Shown one piece after another: positions 1 to 6,534 of a stretch of 12,737 bases of DNA. This stretch comes from Thermoplasmata archaeon (GTDB taxonomy: Archaea; Thermoplasmatota; Thermoplasmata; SG8-5; JAGLSY01): assembly GCA_023137005.1 (NCBI GenBank), contig JAGLQE010000446.1, positions 1 to 12,737 of the forward strand, read 5' to 3'. The notes below the pieces were generated by a model. That model saw only the letters and a program-made list of their open reading frames with translations, made no database searches and had not been told where the DNA came from. Every line of letters starts with the position of its first letter. The stretch's first letter is position 1. A program made the translations under genes and the position numbers.

Positions 1-621
1 GAGGACTTTGTTCAGATATTGGAACCCATGTTCTTCTTCTTCATCATTTATACCTATATACAGAAGATCAATGAGCAAGAATTGTACAAGGCTCAGGAAT
101 TCGCCGGGCAGGTACTTATGAGCACACCTAGCGGGATATTCACTGTTGATAAGAATAAAAGAATTGTTAGCTGGAACAAGGGCGCGGCCGATATCACGGG
201 ATACACTGAGGAAGATATCATTGGTAATCATTGCAATATATTCTCCTCCCCATCCTGTGAGAAAACATGTGCCCTTTTTTCAGAGGACATTGCCAAGCCG
301 ATGATAGGCAAGGAATGTATCATGAAGGCGAAGAATGGGACTGAACTGATCTTGCTGAAGAACCTTGATATCTTGAAAGACCGTGAAGGGAATATCATTG
401 GAGGTATCGAATCCTTTGTGAACATCACCGAACGTAAGAAAATGGAGGTCATGGCCTATTCCAAGGCCGCGGAGTTGGAGGCCTTCAATACATTGGCCGT
501 GGATCGTGAACTGGCAATGGTCAAATTGAAGAATGAGGTCAATGCCCTTCTGGAACGTGCAGGTGAGGAAAAACGCTACAAGACATTGGATATATCTGAG
601 GATGGGGGAGATGATGGATAA
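1..621 (+). CDS. PAS-domain sensor protein without kinase domain (5' end outside window)
   Basis: The frame is open from the first base, so the gene starts upstream; the TTG at 19 is probably internal. Numbering from the window edge, residues 3-21 are strongly hydrophobic (PMFFFFIIYTYI) and look like the last membrane helix. Residues about 28-145 form a PAS domain, with typical PAS features such as GIFTVDKNKRIVSWN and a final GGIESFVNITERKK. It carries Cys78, Cys86, Cys90 and Cys106, a pattern suited to metal or redox sensing (inference). Residues 158-200 are a charged, probably coiled-coil tail nearly repeated in the next protein. No HisKA or HATPase domain follows, so it cannot be a histidine kinase alone. 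It probably passes a signal by protein contact to the kinase encoded downstream. The ligand is unknown. Confidence 0.85.
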   Translation, partial: EDFVQILEPMFFFFIIYTYIQKINEQELYKAQEFAGQVLMSTPSGIFTVDKNKRIVSWNKGAADITGYTEEDIIGNHCNIFSSPSCEKTCALFSEDIAKPMIGKECIMKAKNGTELILLKNLDILKDREGNIIGGIESFVNITERKKMEVMAYSKAAELEAFNTLAVDRELAMVKLKNEVNALLERAGEEKRYKTLDISEDGGDDG

Positions 622-685
622 TGAATGAAAGTTCTGCCAAATATCATGATATGGGTCATATCAATTACTCGGGAGGCTTGACCTC

Positions 686-1879
686 TTGATCATTTTCTGG
701 ATCATCATCACAGTATTACTACTCTCCTCAGCTCTCGCTTTTGGGTTGACATTCATGGTGATCGGTGTTGATGTGAAAAGCAGTAAAAATAGATTTTTTG
801 CATTATTCATGATAACAGTGGCCATGTGGTCATTGACGAATATCATCATGCGGCTGATGCTGTTTTATGAAAGCGGGCCAATTGATGTGGTTTATAGGCT
901 GGTATCCATATCTTATGTCCTGATCTGCCCATCTTTATTATTGTTCACAGTGAGGTATTTGAATAAAAAGACTTTGCTGGTAGATATATTCTACCTGGGA
1001 TTATTAACTCTGATCGGGGCTGCATTATTCTTATCTGATGGAAGTTCCATTCATGAGGCGCCTGTTCTCACTGATGGGTATAATATATCTTACTCATTCA
1101 GTGCAGTTGGTTACATTTTAACTTCGATATACATTGCCCCAGGGATAATATCTCTAATATTATTTTATAAAGATAAACAAACAGGAGATATCTCTAGGCC
1201 ATTCATGGTAGGAGGGACCCTATTCGTGCTTATTGGTTATATCATCGGAGGATTTCAAGTAATTCAGATACCAGCATCCCCTTTTACTTTCATCATCAGC
1301 CTGGTGATATTTGGCTATATGGTCTTGAGATTGCAGGTCTTCAACCCTCTGCGTGAGAATGAGGAAAAGCAAAGGGCGATCTTGAATGCAACGACTGAAT
1401 CAATAATATTAATAGATCTGGATGGCAAGATACTCACCCTGAACAACACTGCTGCAAAGAGATTGGGTAAGTCTCCTGATGAACTTATCGGCAAAGACAT
1501 CGCTGAATATCTCTCATCAGATATGGCTAAAGAAAGAAGGTCATTGGTAGATGGATTAATAAGATCACGGAAGCCGATTCGATTTCAGGATGAGCATGAT
1601 GGAATATTATTGGATAGCAATTTATATCCTGTGTTCGATAAAAATAAAAAGATATATGCCATTGCCATCTATTCAAATGATATCACCAATCTTGAGAAGG
1701 CTAGGGAGGAAAGAAATATAAAAGCCAAGGAATTGGATATGTTCGGTGATCTTTCCATAGACAGGGAATTGAGAATGGTGCAATTGAAGAACGAGGTCAA
1801 TGAACTCCTTGAAAAGCTGGGTGAGGAAAGGCGTTATGAGACCGTGGAGATATCTGAGGGCGGGGGTAGTGAGGAATGA
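686..1879 (+). CDS. 7-TM plus PAS sensor protein lacking a kinase domain
   Basis: A 397-residue membrane sensor. Residues 1-215 contain seven hydrophobic helices (about 1-26, 34-57, 66-88, 97-116, 137-160, 173-192, 196-213), resembling the 7-TM N-terminal region of many archaeal histidine kinases. Residues about 226-340 are a PAS domain (AILNATTESIILIDLDGK, then ITNLEKAREERN). Residues 349-391 are the charged tail shared with the preceding protein. The protein stops there, without H-box or ATP-binding domain, so it is a sensor that must act through a partner. The TTG at 686 is chosen because GGGAGG at 671-676 is a well-spaced ribosome binding site and the first membrane helix begins directly after it. 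Its stop overlaps the next gene's start as ATGA, which indicates translational coupling to the kinase gene. Confidence 0.85.
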   Translation: MIIFWIIITVLLLSSALAFGLTFMVIGVDVKSSKNRFFALFMITVAMWSLTNIIMRLMLFYESGPIDVVYRLVSISYVLICPSLLLFTVRYLNKKTLLVDIFYLGLLTLIGAALFLSDGSSIHEAPVLTDGYNISYSFSAVGYILTSIYIAPGIISLILFYKDKQTGDISRPFMVGGTLFVLIGYIIGGFQVIQIPASPFTFIISLVIFGYMVLRLQVFNPLRENEEKQRAILNATTESIILIDLDGKILTLNNTAAKRLGKSPDELIGKDIAEYLSSDMAKERRSLVDGLIRSRKPIRFQDEHDGILLDSNLYPVFDKNKKIYAIAIYSNDITNLEKAREERNIKAKELDMFGDLSIDRELRMVQLKNEVNELLEKLGEERRYETVEISEGGGSEE

Positions 1880-4269
1880 AATTATTTCCCAGAGTATTCT
1901 CATATGTGATCATTTTTCTGATAATCTATTCCATCTCAAGTGCGGCCATGGTCAGTATGTTCTCTGACACGGTGATAAAGGAGCAGGTCTATGATAATCT
2001 GAAGATCGCATCAGACTCCAAAGCCCATCATGTAGAGTCATTATTGCATGAATACAAAGTGGGTGTTGAATCCCTGGCCGCGATATCTGAGCTGAGCAAC
2101 TCCGTGAATATCAGCCGTGACAATGATGTGAGAATATCTGATGCTTACAGGCAAGTCAATCTGTCACTCAGTGTGTTCCATGCAGCGATCAATATTCGAT
2201 TGATAGATCTGAATGGTACAACAATAGTTTCGACAAGCCGCCATCCTGGTGAAAGTCCAGTGAATATTTCCACCCTCCTTTCATTCGCAATGAACACCAC
2301 CTATATGGGTCCTATCCACAAGGCCCTCCATCACAATATCTCGACCATGTCGATAGCATCCCCTCTGAGGGTTGAAGGAACAACTCTGGGTTTCATAGTC
2401 GTGAGCTTTGGTGCAGAAGATGAGCTATTTCAAATATTGACCGAACGTAGTGGCATGGGTGATACTGGAGAAACATATGTTGTAAATTCGGATGGGTTTA
2501 TGGTATCTCCTTCACGCTTTGTAAATGACTCTGTTCTCAACCTTGAGGTTGACACGGATATTATCACTATGTGGCATGAATATATCATTGAGGATAGTGA
2601 CAGCGGTATCCCTCACTATGAACATAACCCGGATTATGATGAGAATAAAGTGATGATATACGAAGGTTATCGAGGTGTCGAGGTCCTTGGAACTCATGAA
2701 CATATTGAATCCATGAACTGGTTATTGATAGCCGAATTGGATACGAGTGAGGCATTTCAGCCTGTTGATGATATGGTCCTTTTTATTGGTATCACCACTC
2801 TGATCATCATCATTACTGGTGGCGTGATAGCTTTCATCTCGGTCAGGAATTTCACCCGGCCGATACTTGAGATACACGAAGGAATGAGAGAGATAGAAAA
2901 AGGCAATTACGATCATGAAGTGCAGGCAATGTCAGATGATGAGATAGGTGAGCTGGCTCTATCTCTGAACAGCATGTCCTTCAGGGTCAAAGTGGCAAAG
3001 AAAGCCCTTGAAGAGCACAATCGTGAGCTGGAGGCCCAGGTAATGGAAAGGACCCGGGAATTGAGTGAAAGAATGAAGGGGAGTGAGAGATTTCGCATTG
3101 CCACCCTCAATATGTTGGAGGATATCAGTGAGACCAAAATGGAGCTTGAAAATTCCGAGAAGATGTATTCTTCAGTGGTCAATACCAGCATGGACGGGAT
3201 ATTCATTGTCCAGTCTAACAAAGTTAGGTTCGTCAATAGCTCCTTTATGAAGATCATGGAATACGATGAGGGTGAATTGATCGATAAGGACCTGAACGAC
3301 TTGTTCCACGGCGACATTCGGGGGTTCATTCAAGACCTCTATGACCCAAGGGGCGATGGGGACATCATCCCCGAGCTCTTTGAAACTCTTTTCCTTACCA
3401 GATCTGGAGAGAATGTGCCCGTGGAGGTCAGGACAAGCAAGATGACGTATGAGGGGAAGGATGCTATAATCAATTTCATAAAGGACCTGCGGGAAACCAT
3501 CAAGCTGGAGGTGGGAATTGCAGATGCTCTATCTCAGCTTCAGCAGTCCGAGAAAAGAAGAGAGGAGTTCATTGATATGGCAGCTCATGAGTTGCGGACC
3601 CCATTGACGGCCATCAAGACCTATACGGAGATGATGGAAGAAGGATACATGGGAACATTCGATGATGAGGAAAAGGAGCATTTGGAGGTCCTCGGAAAGA
3701 GCATTGCCAGATTGAATGATCAGATAACCGGGATGCTGGATGCCTCAAAGGTCATTGCCGGAAAGCTCAAGTCTGAAAAGGTATTGGTGAACATGAAGGA
3801 GATAACCGAGGAGATCGTGGAGCAATTGGATCCCTTGTTCCATAAGAAGAATCAGATCTTGAAAATAGATGTAGGTGATATCAATCCTATTCTGGCCACC
3901 CCCGATCTCATGAGGAATGTCATGATGAACCTGATAAGCAATGCCAATAAGTTCACCCCTGCAAGCGGGCATATTGATATTCGACTTTTTTCCATCGAGG
4001 AGGAGCTTCATGTAGAGGTCCAGGACGATGGGATAGGAATATCCGAGGAGAACCTTCCCAATGTCTTTGAAAGATTTTTCATCGGTGATAGATCACTAAC
4101 TGGCCACCAGCCTCAATTGGGTCTTGGCCTGTCTGTGGTGAGGGTCATCGTGGAACAGCATAATGGAAGGATCTGGGTGGAGAGTGAGCTGGGCAAGGGC
4201 AGCACGTTCCATTTCGTATTACCAATGATGAAGGAAGTTACAGTAGAGATGAAAGGAGGCAAACAATGA
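1876..4269 (+). CDS. Transmembrane sensor histidine kinase (Cache-HAMP-PAS-HisKA-HATPase)
   Basis: A complete 797-residue hybrid-free histidine kinase. Order of parts: membrane helix about 7-29; extracellular sensor about 33-295 of double-Cache character; second helix about 300-322; HAMP about 325-372; long coiled coil to about 425; PAS about 427-545; HisKA with H-box AAHELRTPLTAIKTY and phospho-acceptor His571; HATPase with N-box NLISNANKFTP (Asn685, Asn689), G1 box DDGIGIS (Asp717-Gly721) and G2 box GLGLS (from Gly749). All catalytic motifs look intact. The outer domain holds several N-x-S/T sequons, fitting a glycosylated archaeal surface domain (inference). It overlaps both neighbours by ATGA, so it is coupled to the 7-TM sensor before it and the response regulator after it, its most likely phosphotransfer partner. 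The ligand cannot be told from sequence. Confidence 0.95.
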   Translation: MKLFPRVFSYVIIFLIIYSISSAAMVSMFSDTVIKEQVYDNLKIASDSKAHHVESLLHEYKVGVESLAAISELSNSVNISRDNDVRISDAYRQVNLSLSVFHAAINIRLIDLNGTTIVSTSRHPGESPVNISTLLSFAMNTTYMGPIHKALHHNISTMSIASPLRVEGTTLGFIVVSFGAEDELFQILTERSGMGDTGETYVVNSDGFMVSPSRFVNDSVLNLEVDTDIITMWHEYIIEDSDSGIPHYEHNPDYDENKVMIYEGYRGVEVLGTHEHIESMNWLLIAELDTSEAFQPVDDMVLFIGITTLIIIITGGVIAFISVRNFTRPILEIHEGMREIEKGNYDHEVQAMSDDEIGELALSLNSMSFRVKVAKKALEEHNRELEAQVMERTRELSERMKGSERFRIATLNMLEDISETKMELENSEKMYSSVVNTSMDGIFIVQSNKVRFVNSSFMKIMEYDEGELIDKDLNDLFHGDIRGFIQDLYDPRGDGDIIPELFETLFLTRSGENVPVEVRTSKMTYEGKDAIINFIKDLRETIKLEVGIADALSQLQQSEKRREEFIDMAAHELRTPLTAIKTYTEMMEEGYMGTFDDEEKEHLEVLGKSIARLNDQITGMLDASKVIAGKLKSEKVLVNMKEITEEIVEQLDPLFHKKNQILKIDVGDINPILATPDLMRNVMMNLISNANKFTPASGHIDIRLFSIEEELHVEVQDDGIGISEENLPNVFERFFIGDRSLTGHQPQLGLGLSVVRVIVEQHNGRIWVESELGKGSTFHFVLPMMKEVTVEMKGGKQ

Positions 4270-4619
4270 GAATAATGTTAGTAGAAGATGATGAGAACCT
4301 GTGCTTGACCATGGAATTCGCCCTGAAAAAGGTGGGCCATGATATTGTAGGAATGGCCAATGATGGAGAGGCTGCCCTGAATGTCTACCGGGACACCAAT
4401 CCAGAACTGGTTATAATCGATATAATCCTGCCCAAGTTGCATGGGATAGATGTCATCACCAAGATAAAGGAAATGAACACTGACGCGAAGATACTGGTGA
4501 CAACGGGAGCGAGTCATGATAGCCTGATCATGAAGGCCATGGATTCGGGAGCCAAGAGTTACCTGACCAAGCCTTTTGGGATGAACGACCTTATCACCGA
4601 GATAGAGAAAATGAAGTGA
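4266..4619 (+). CDS. Single-domain response regulator (CheY-like receiver)
   Basis: A 117-residue protein that is a receiver domain and nothing more. Acidic pair Asp8-Asp9 after LVE, phospho-acceptor Asp52 in LVIIDIILP, switch Thr80, and Lys102 in the TKPF motif are all present with normal spacing. The strong ribosome binding site AAAGGAGG at 4253-4260 and ATGA overlap with the kinase stop support the ATG at 4266. With no output domain it must act by binding another protein or as a phosphorelay intermediate; the neighbouring kinase is the likely phosphodonor and the adjacent CheR-type enzyme is a candidate target (inference). It is not called CheY because no flagellar or archaellum genes are in view. 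Confidence 0.93.
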   Translation: MRIMLVEDDENLCLTMEFALKKVGHDIVGMANDGEAALNVYRDTNPELVIIDIILPKLHGIDVITKIKEMNTDAKILVTTGASHDSLIMKAMDSGAKSYLTKPFGMNDLITEIEKMK

Positions 4620-4632
4620 ATGGGGTTCGGAC

Positions 4633-5451
4633 TTGAATGATGATGATGCTCTGGAAGCACTTAAAAGGCTGATATTCTCCGAGATCAATCTGGATTGCCA
4701 GCAGTACAAGGATAAGTACCTTAAGAGGCGCCTGATGGTTCGGGTTAGGGCCAATGGGCTTTCTGGATTGGATGAATACCTGAGTTTCCTCAGGACCCAT
4801 CCCGAGGAACATGATACTTTGATCGGGACCATCACGATAAATGTGACCCAGTTCTTCAGGGATTCCAGCATGTATAATTATCTGGCAGAGCAGGTGATAC
4901 CAGATATAATTTACAATAAGACCGAGCAGGGCCGGAGGGTGTTCAGAGTGTGGAGTGCGGGTTGTTCCAGTGGTGAGGAACCCTATTCCGTGGCCATCCT
5001 TATCAAGGAGCTTCTTGGGGAAAGGATAGATGGTTTCCAGATAAGCATCCATGGCACAGATATAGATGATGGCTCTTTGTCAAAGGCCAAGAAGGGTGTT
5101 TACTCCAGGGACCAGTTAAAGAATGTTGACCCAAAATTGCTGGACACCTATTTTGAGCCATTTGGGGAGAATTACAGGGTGACCAGGGAAATAAAGGACA
5201 TGGTCAGAATAAAGAAACATGATCTAATGGCTGATAGGAAACAAACTAATTTTGATATAATTTTTAACAGGAATGTGATGATCTATTTTTCCAGGGAAAT
5301 GCAAGAAAGGCTACTCATGGACTTTTACAATTCTCTGAACAATGGAGGCTATCTGATCATCGGAAAGACAGAGATCCTGAGTGGAAAGGCAAGGGACGTG
5401 CTCACGGTGATAAGTGGTCCAGAGAGGATATACCGAAAAGATAAGGCCTAG
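4633..5451 (+). CDS. cheR: CheR-type SAM-dependent protein-glutamate methyltransferase
   Basis: A 272-residue protein with full CheR architecture. Residues 1-65 are the helical N-terminal domain (YKDKYLKRRLMVRVRANG), followed by NVTQFFRD at 70-77, the SAM-binding loop WSAGCSSGEEPYS at 107-119, GTDID at 141-145 and DIIFNRNVMIYF at 208-219, where family members usually have Cys before the RN pair. Known members methylate glutamates of chemoreceptors; no receptor, CheA, CheW or CheB is present in the window, so the substrate may be a sensor of the same operon (inference). The TTG at 4633, 13 bases after the previous stop, is chosen because translation from it gives the whole domain; an ATG at 4620 is out of frame. 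The ribosome binding site is weak. The final codons lie inside a repeat shared with a downstream gene. Confidence 0.9.
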   Translation: MNDDDALEALKRLIFSEINLDCQQYKDKYLKRRLMVRVRANGLSGLDEYLSFLRTHPEEHDTLIGTITINVTQFFRDSSMYNYLAEQVIPDIIYNKTEQGRRVFRVWSAGCSSGEEPYSVAILIKELLGERIDGFQISIHGTDIDDGSLSKAKKGVYSRDQLKNVDPKLLDTYFEPFGENYRVTREIKDMVRIKKHDLMADRKQTNFDIIFNRNVMIYFSREMQERLLMDFYNSLNNGGYLIIGKTEILSGKARDVLTVISGPERIYRKDKA

Positions 5452-5462
5452 ATAATGGCCTT
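5443..5462. terminator. Hairpin at the end of cheR, possible terminator
   Basis: AAGGCC at 5443-5448 pairs perfectly with GGCCTT at 5457-5462 around an 8-base loop that begins with the cheR stop codon TAG. A pyrimidine-rich run (CTCTCTTTC) follows on the plus strand. It is the weaker counterpart of the 10-base-pair hairpin at 6018-6045, with which it shares ancestry. Archaeal termination depends mainly on T tracts, so the role is inferred. Confidence 0.45.
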
Positions 5463-5509
5463 CTCTCTTTCAATACCACAGATAGACTGTATCTCCGAGC
5501 AACCCGCTC
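5443..5509 (-). pseudogene. Remnant of the 3' end of a paralogue of the small gene at 6027-6359
   Basis: By hand alignment with an offset of 579 bases this stretch matches 6022-6088 at about 50 of 67 positions, with 43 of 55 in the best part. Read on the minus strand it encodes ...SICGIEREKAII followed by a TAG stop, against ...AICGIEREKAVV and TAG in the intact gene. Several differences are synonymous or conservative, so the copy was probably once a translated C-terminus. No matching N-terminal part remains: upstream on the minus strand lies the STAS-like gene, which ends at 5524. The stretch also supplies the last two codons and stop of cheR on the other strand. I read it as a deletion relic or the flank of an insertion. 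Confidence 0.6.
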
Positions 5510-5523
5510 TATAGAACAAGAGA

Positions 5524-5913
5524 TCAATCCGGATCTATTCCCTTATTTATCCAGGCTAATCCGATGGCTTCCCAATCTGAATGTGAGGATGCATTAACAT
5601 ATCTCTCCCATTCATAAATGCCTGTTTCTTTTGCAATTTGTTTGAACTGCAATGTAGTGATATGGCTATCAAGGATCACCACAGATCTTACCATGCCTGC
5701 GGCTTTATATAATTTCTGTCCTTCTTCCATATATGCTTTGGTTTTATCAGATAATGGTTTCAGTGTTCTCATATCTATGAACACCCCAAAGCCTGCATTG
5801 GTTCTTGCCAGAATGGATTTTGAATCTTCTGCCCATTGCTTCATTTCCTCTGGTGAGATAATATCTCCGAATGTTAATTTTATTCCAAATCCTTTTCTTT
5901 CAATATTATACAT
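5524..5913 (-). CDS. STAS/SpoIIAA-like domain protein
   Basis: A 129-residue soluble protein. The pattern of an N-terminal strand pair (MYNIERKGFGIKLTFGDIIS), a helix of about residues 21-37, the strand GFGVFIDMRTLKP at 41-53, a long helix with KAYMEEGQKLYKAAG, then RSVVILDS at 76-83 and a final helix ending HSDWEAIGLAWI fits the small STAS/SpoIIAA-like families known mostly from bacteria. In bacteria such proteins serve as partner-binding or regulatory modules; the role here is not known, and bacterial sigma-factor control does not apply to archaea. It is transcribed towards cheR and lies between two direct repeats (5443-5509 and 6022-6088). No clear ribosome binding site precedes the ATG, and AT-rich boxes lie at about 5938-5980, so a short-leader or leaderless message is plausible. 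An antisense frame over the same bases shows no protein-like features. Confidence 0.75.
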   Translation of the reverse strand: MYNIERKGFGIKLTFGDIISPEEMKQWAEDSKSILARTNAGFGVFIDMRTLKPLSDKTKAYMEEGQKLYKAAGMVRSVVILDSHITTLQFKQIAKETGIYEWERYVNASSHSDWEAIGLAWINKGIDPD

Positions 5914-6017
5914 TTATATCACTAAATGAAGCTATGACATTAATAGTATTAATATCTGATGAACTCCTGTTCATATTTAATAGTCAAATTTCAATTATTC
6001 CAGAGAATATACAGGAA

Positions 6018-6045
6018 GGAAAAGGCCTAAACCACGGCCTTTTCC
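6018..6045. terminator. Perfect 10-bp hairpin around the stop of the small minus-strand gene
   Basis: GGAAAAGGCC at 6018-6027 is the exact reverse complement of GGCCTTTTCC at 6036-6045, with an 8-base loop. On the minus strand it spans the last codons and TAG stop (6027-6029) of the upstream gene and then runs into TTTTCC, fitting a terminator or a 3' stabilising structure. Function is inferred from position and symmetry. Confidence 0.55.
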
Positions 6046-6088
6046 CTTTCAATTCCACAGATGGCCAGTATTTCTGTATAATCCGCCC
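6022..6088. repeat. Direct repeat, intact copy (partner at 5443-5509)
   Basis: This is the copy inside the 3' end of the 110-residue gene. With the partner 579 bases upstream it flanks the whole STAS-like gene and its promoter region. Similarity is about 75% over 67 bases and falls off beyond that; it covers coding sequence, stop codon and hairpin. Confidence 0.6.
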
Positions 6089-6359
6089 TGGCAGCATCCA
6101 TCTTTGCATTCACATCCGCCTGCATGAGGTCGAGTGAAAGGCTGTCCACCCCGGTAAAGTCGATATTATCTCTTCTTATGTTGTTGTTCTGCCTGAACTC
6201 GTCTATTTTACCCTGGTTGTCAGACAAACCTTTGTTCACAACTGTCTGGACATCATCCAAACCTTTGGAATTATAATTCTCTCTGAGATACTCACTCATT
6301 GTCATTCCTTCTGCACTGGCACCCTCTGATATCTGCTTCATCATCTCTGTTGCATCCAT
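6027..6359 (-). CDS. Uncharacterised 110-residue protein
   Basis: I do not recognise this family. The product is soluble, hydrophilic and probably mostly helical, with no signal peptide or membrane segment. It opens MDATEMMKQISEGASAEG, has an Asn/Asp-rich centre and ends ICGIEREKAVV, with its only cysteine near the C-terminus. The ATG at 6359 (minus strand) is preceded by AGGATGGGAT, a usable ribosome binding site, and an AT-rich TATTTAAAT box lies at 6415-6423. Two GTCAGAC palindromes between box and start suggest repression (inference). A diverged relic of its C-terminus lies at the end of cheR, so it belongs to a family that was present at least twice here. Conservation of the C-terminal residues in the relic argues that this reading frame is real. 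Confidence 0.65.
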   Translation of the reverse strand: MDATEMMKQISEGASAEGMTMSEYLRENYNSKGLDDVQTVVNKGLSDNQGKIDEFRQNNNIRRDNIDFTGVDSLSLDLMQADVNAKMDAARADYTEILAICGIEREKAVV

Positions 6360-6378
6360 ATTTATCCCATCCTAGCGC

Positions 6379-6399
6379 CGTCAGACGCTTGTCAGACAA
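6379..6399. promoter_or_regulatory. Tandem GTCAGAC palindromes, candidate operator
   Basis: CGTCAGACG at 6379-6387 and TTGTCAGACAA at 6389-6399 are both palindromic around a central A, with centres 11 bases apart, about one helical turn. They lie between the AT-rich box at 6415-6423 and the start of the minus-strand gene at 6359, where an archaeal repressor could block initiation. A third TTGTCAGACAA lies inside that gene at 6217-6227, and a partial CGTCAGAG at 6471-6478. The regulator is unknown. Confidence 0.5.
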
Positions 6400-6414
6400 A
6401 AAACGATATTATAG

Positions 6415-6423
6415 TATTTAAAT
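6415..6423 (-). promoter_or_regulatory. TATA-like box for the minus-strand small gene
   Basis: TATTTAAAT reads ATTTAAATA on the minus strand, close to the archaeal TATA consensus. It lies about 56 bases from the start codon at 6359, which would give a leader of roughly 30 bases holding the palindromic operator candidate. Confidence 0.5.
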
Positions 6424-6523
6424 GTTGTTATTGGTTTTTCAATAATGAGATTATGAGGATATTTTTCCTCCGTCAGAGAATCTCCCAATAATACCTAAAT
6501 ACCCCCACACCATTCCCATTTAG

Positions 6524-6534
6524 AGGCATATATT
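6524..6534 (+). promoter_or_regulatory. TATA-like box near the start of the DUF4129 gene
   Basis: GCATATATTTG at 6524-6534 follows purine-rich TAGAGG, resembling a BRE plus TATA box. It would place transcription start near 6555 and favour the ATG at 6561. A second candidate, CCTAAATAC at about 6493-6501, would serve the TTG at 6534 instead. Sequence alone does not decide between them. Confidence 0.35.

Noticed and set aside
2995..3150. Kinase coiled coil read as a chemoreceptor signalling domain, which would give CheR an obvious target
   Set aside because: The region lacks the conserved receptor hairpin tip and is only about 50 residues long, ending in a PAS domain.
4278..4871. 197-residue open frame on the minus strand across the receiver and cheR starts
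   Set aside because: It runs antisense to two genes with full, motif-confirmed domains and shows no domain of its own; it overlaps both and has no promoter.
4594..5052. 152-residue open frame on the minus strand inside cheR
   Set aside because: It is antisense to the CheR N-terminal and SAM-binding regions and its Pro/Gly/His-rich translation looks like a shadow.
5618..5929. 103-residue open frame on the plus strand over the STAS-like gene
   Set aside because: The minus-strand product has a coherent fold pattern, the plus-strand one is Cys/Ser/Ile-rich with no pattern and no promoter.
6428..6470. Short inverted repeats TTATTG/CAATAA and GAGGA/TCCTC in the divergent promoter
   Set aside because: Arms of five or six bases in AT-rich DNA are expected by chance and do not line up with boxes or starts.
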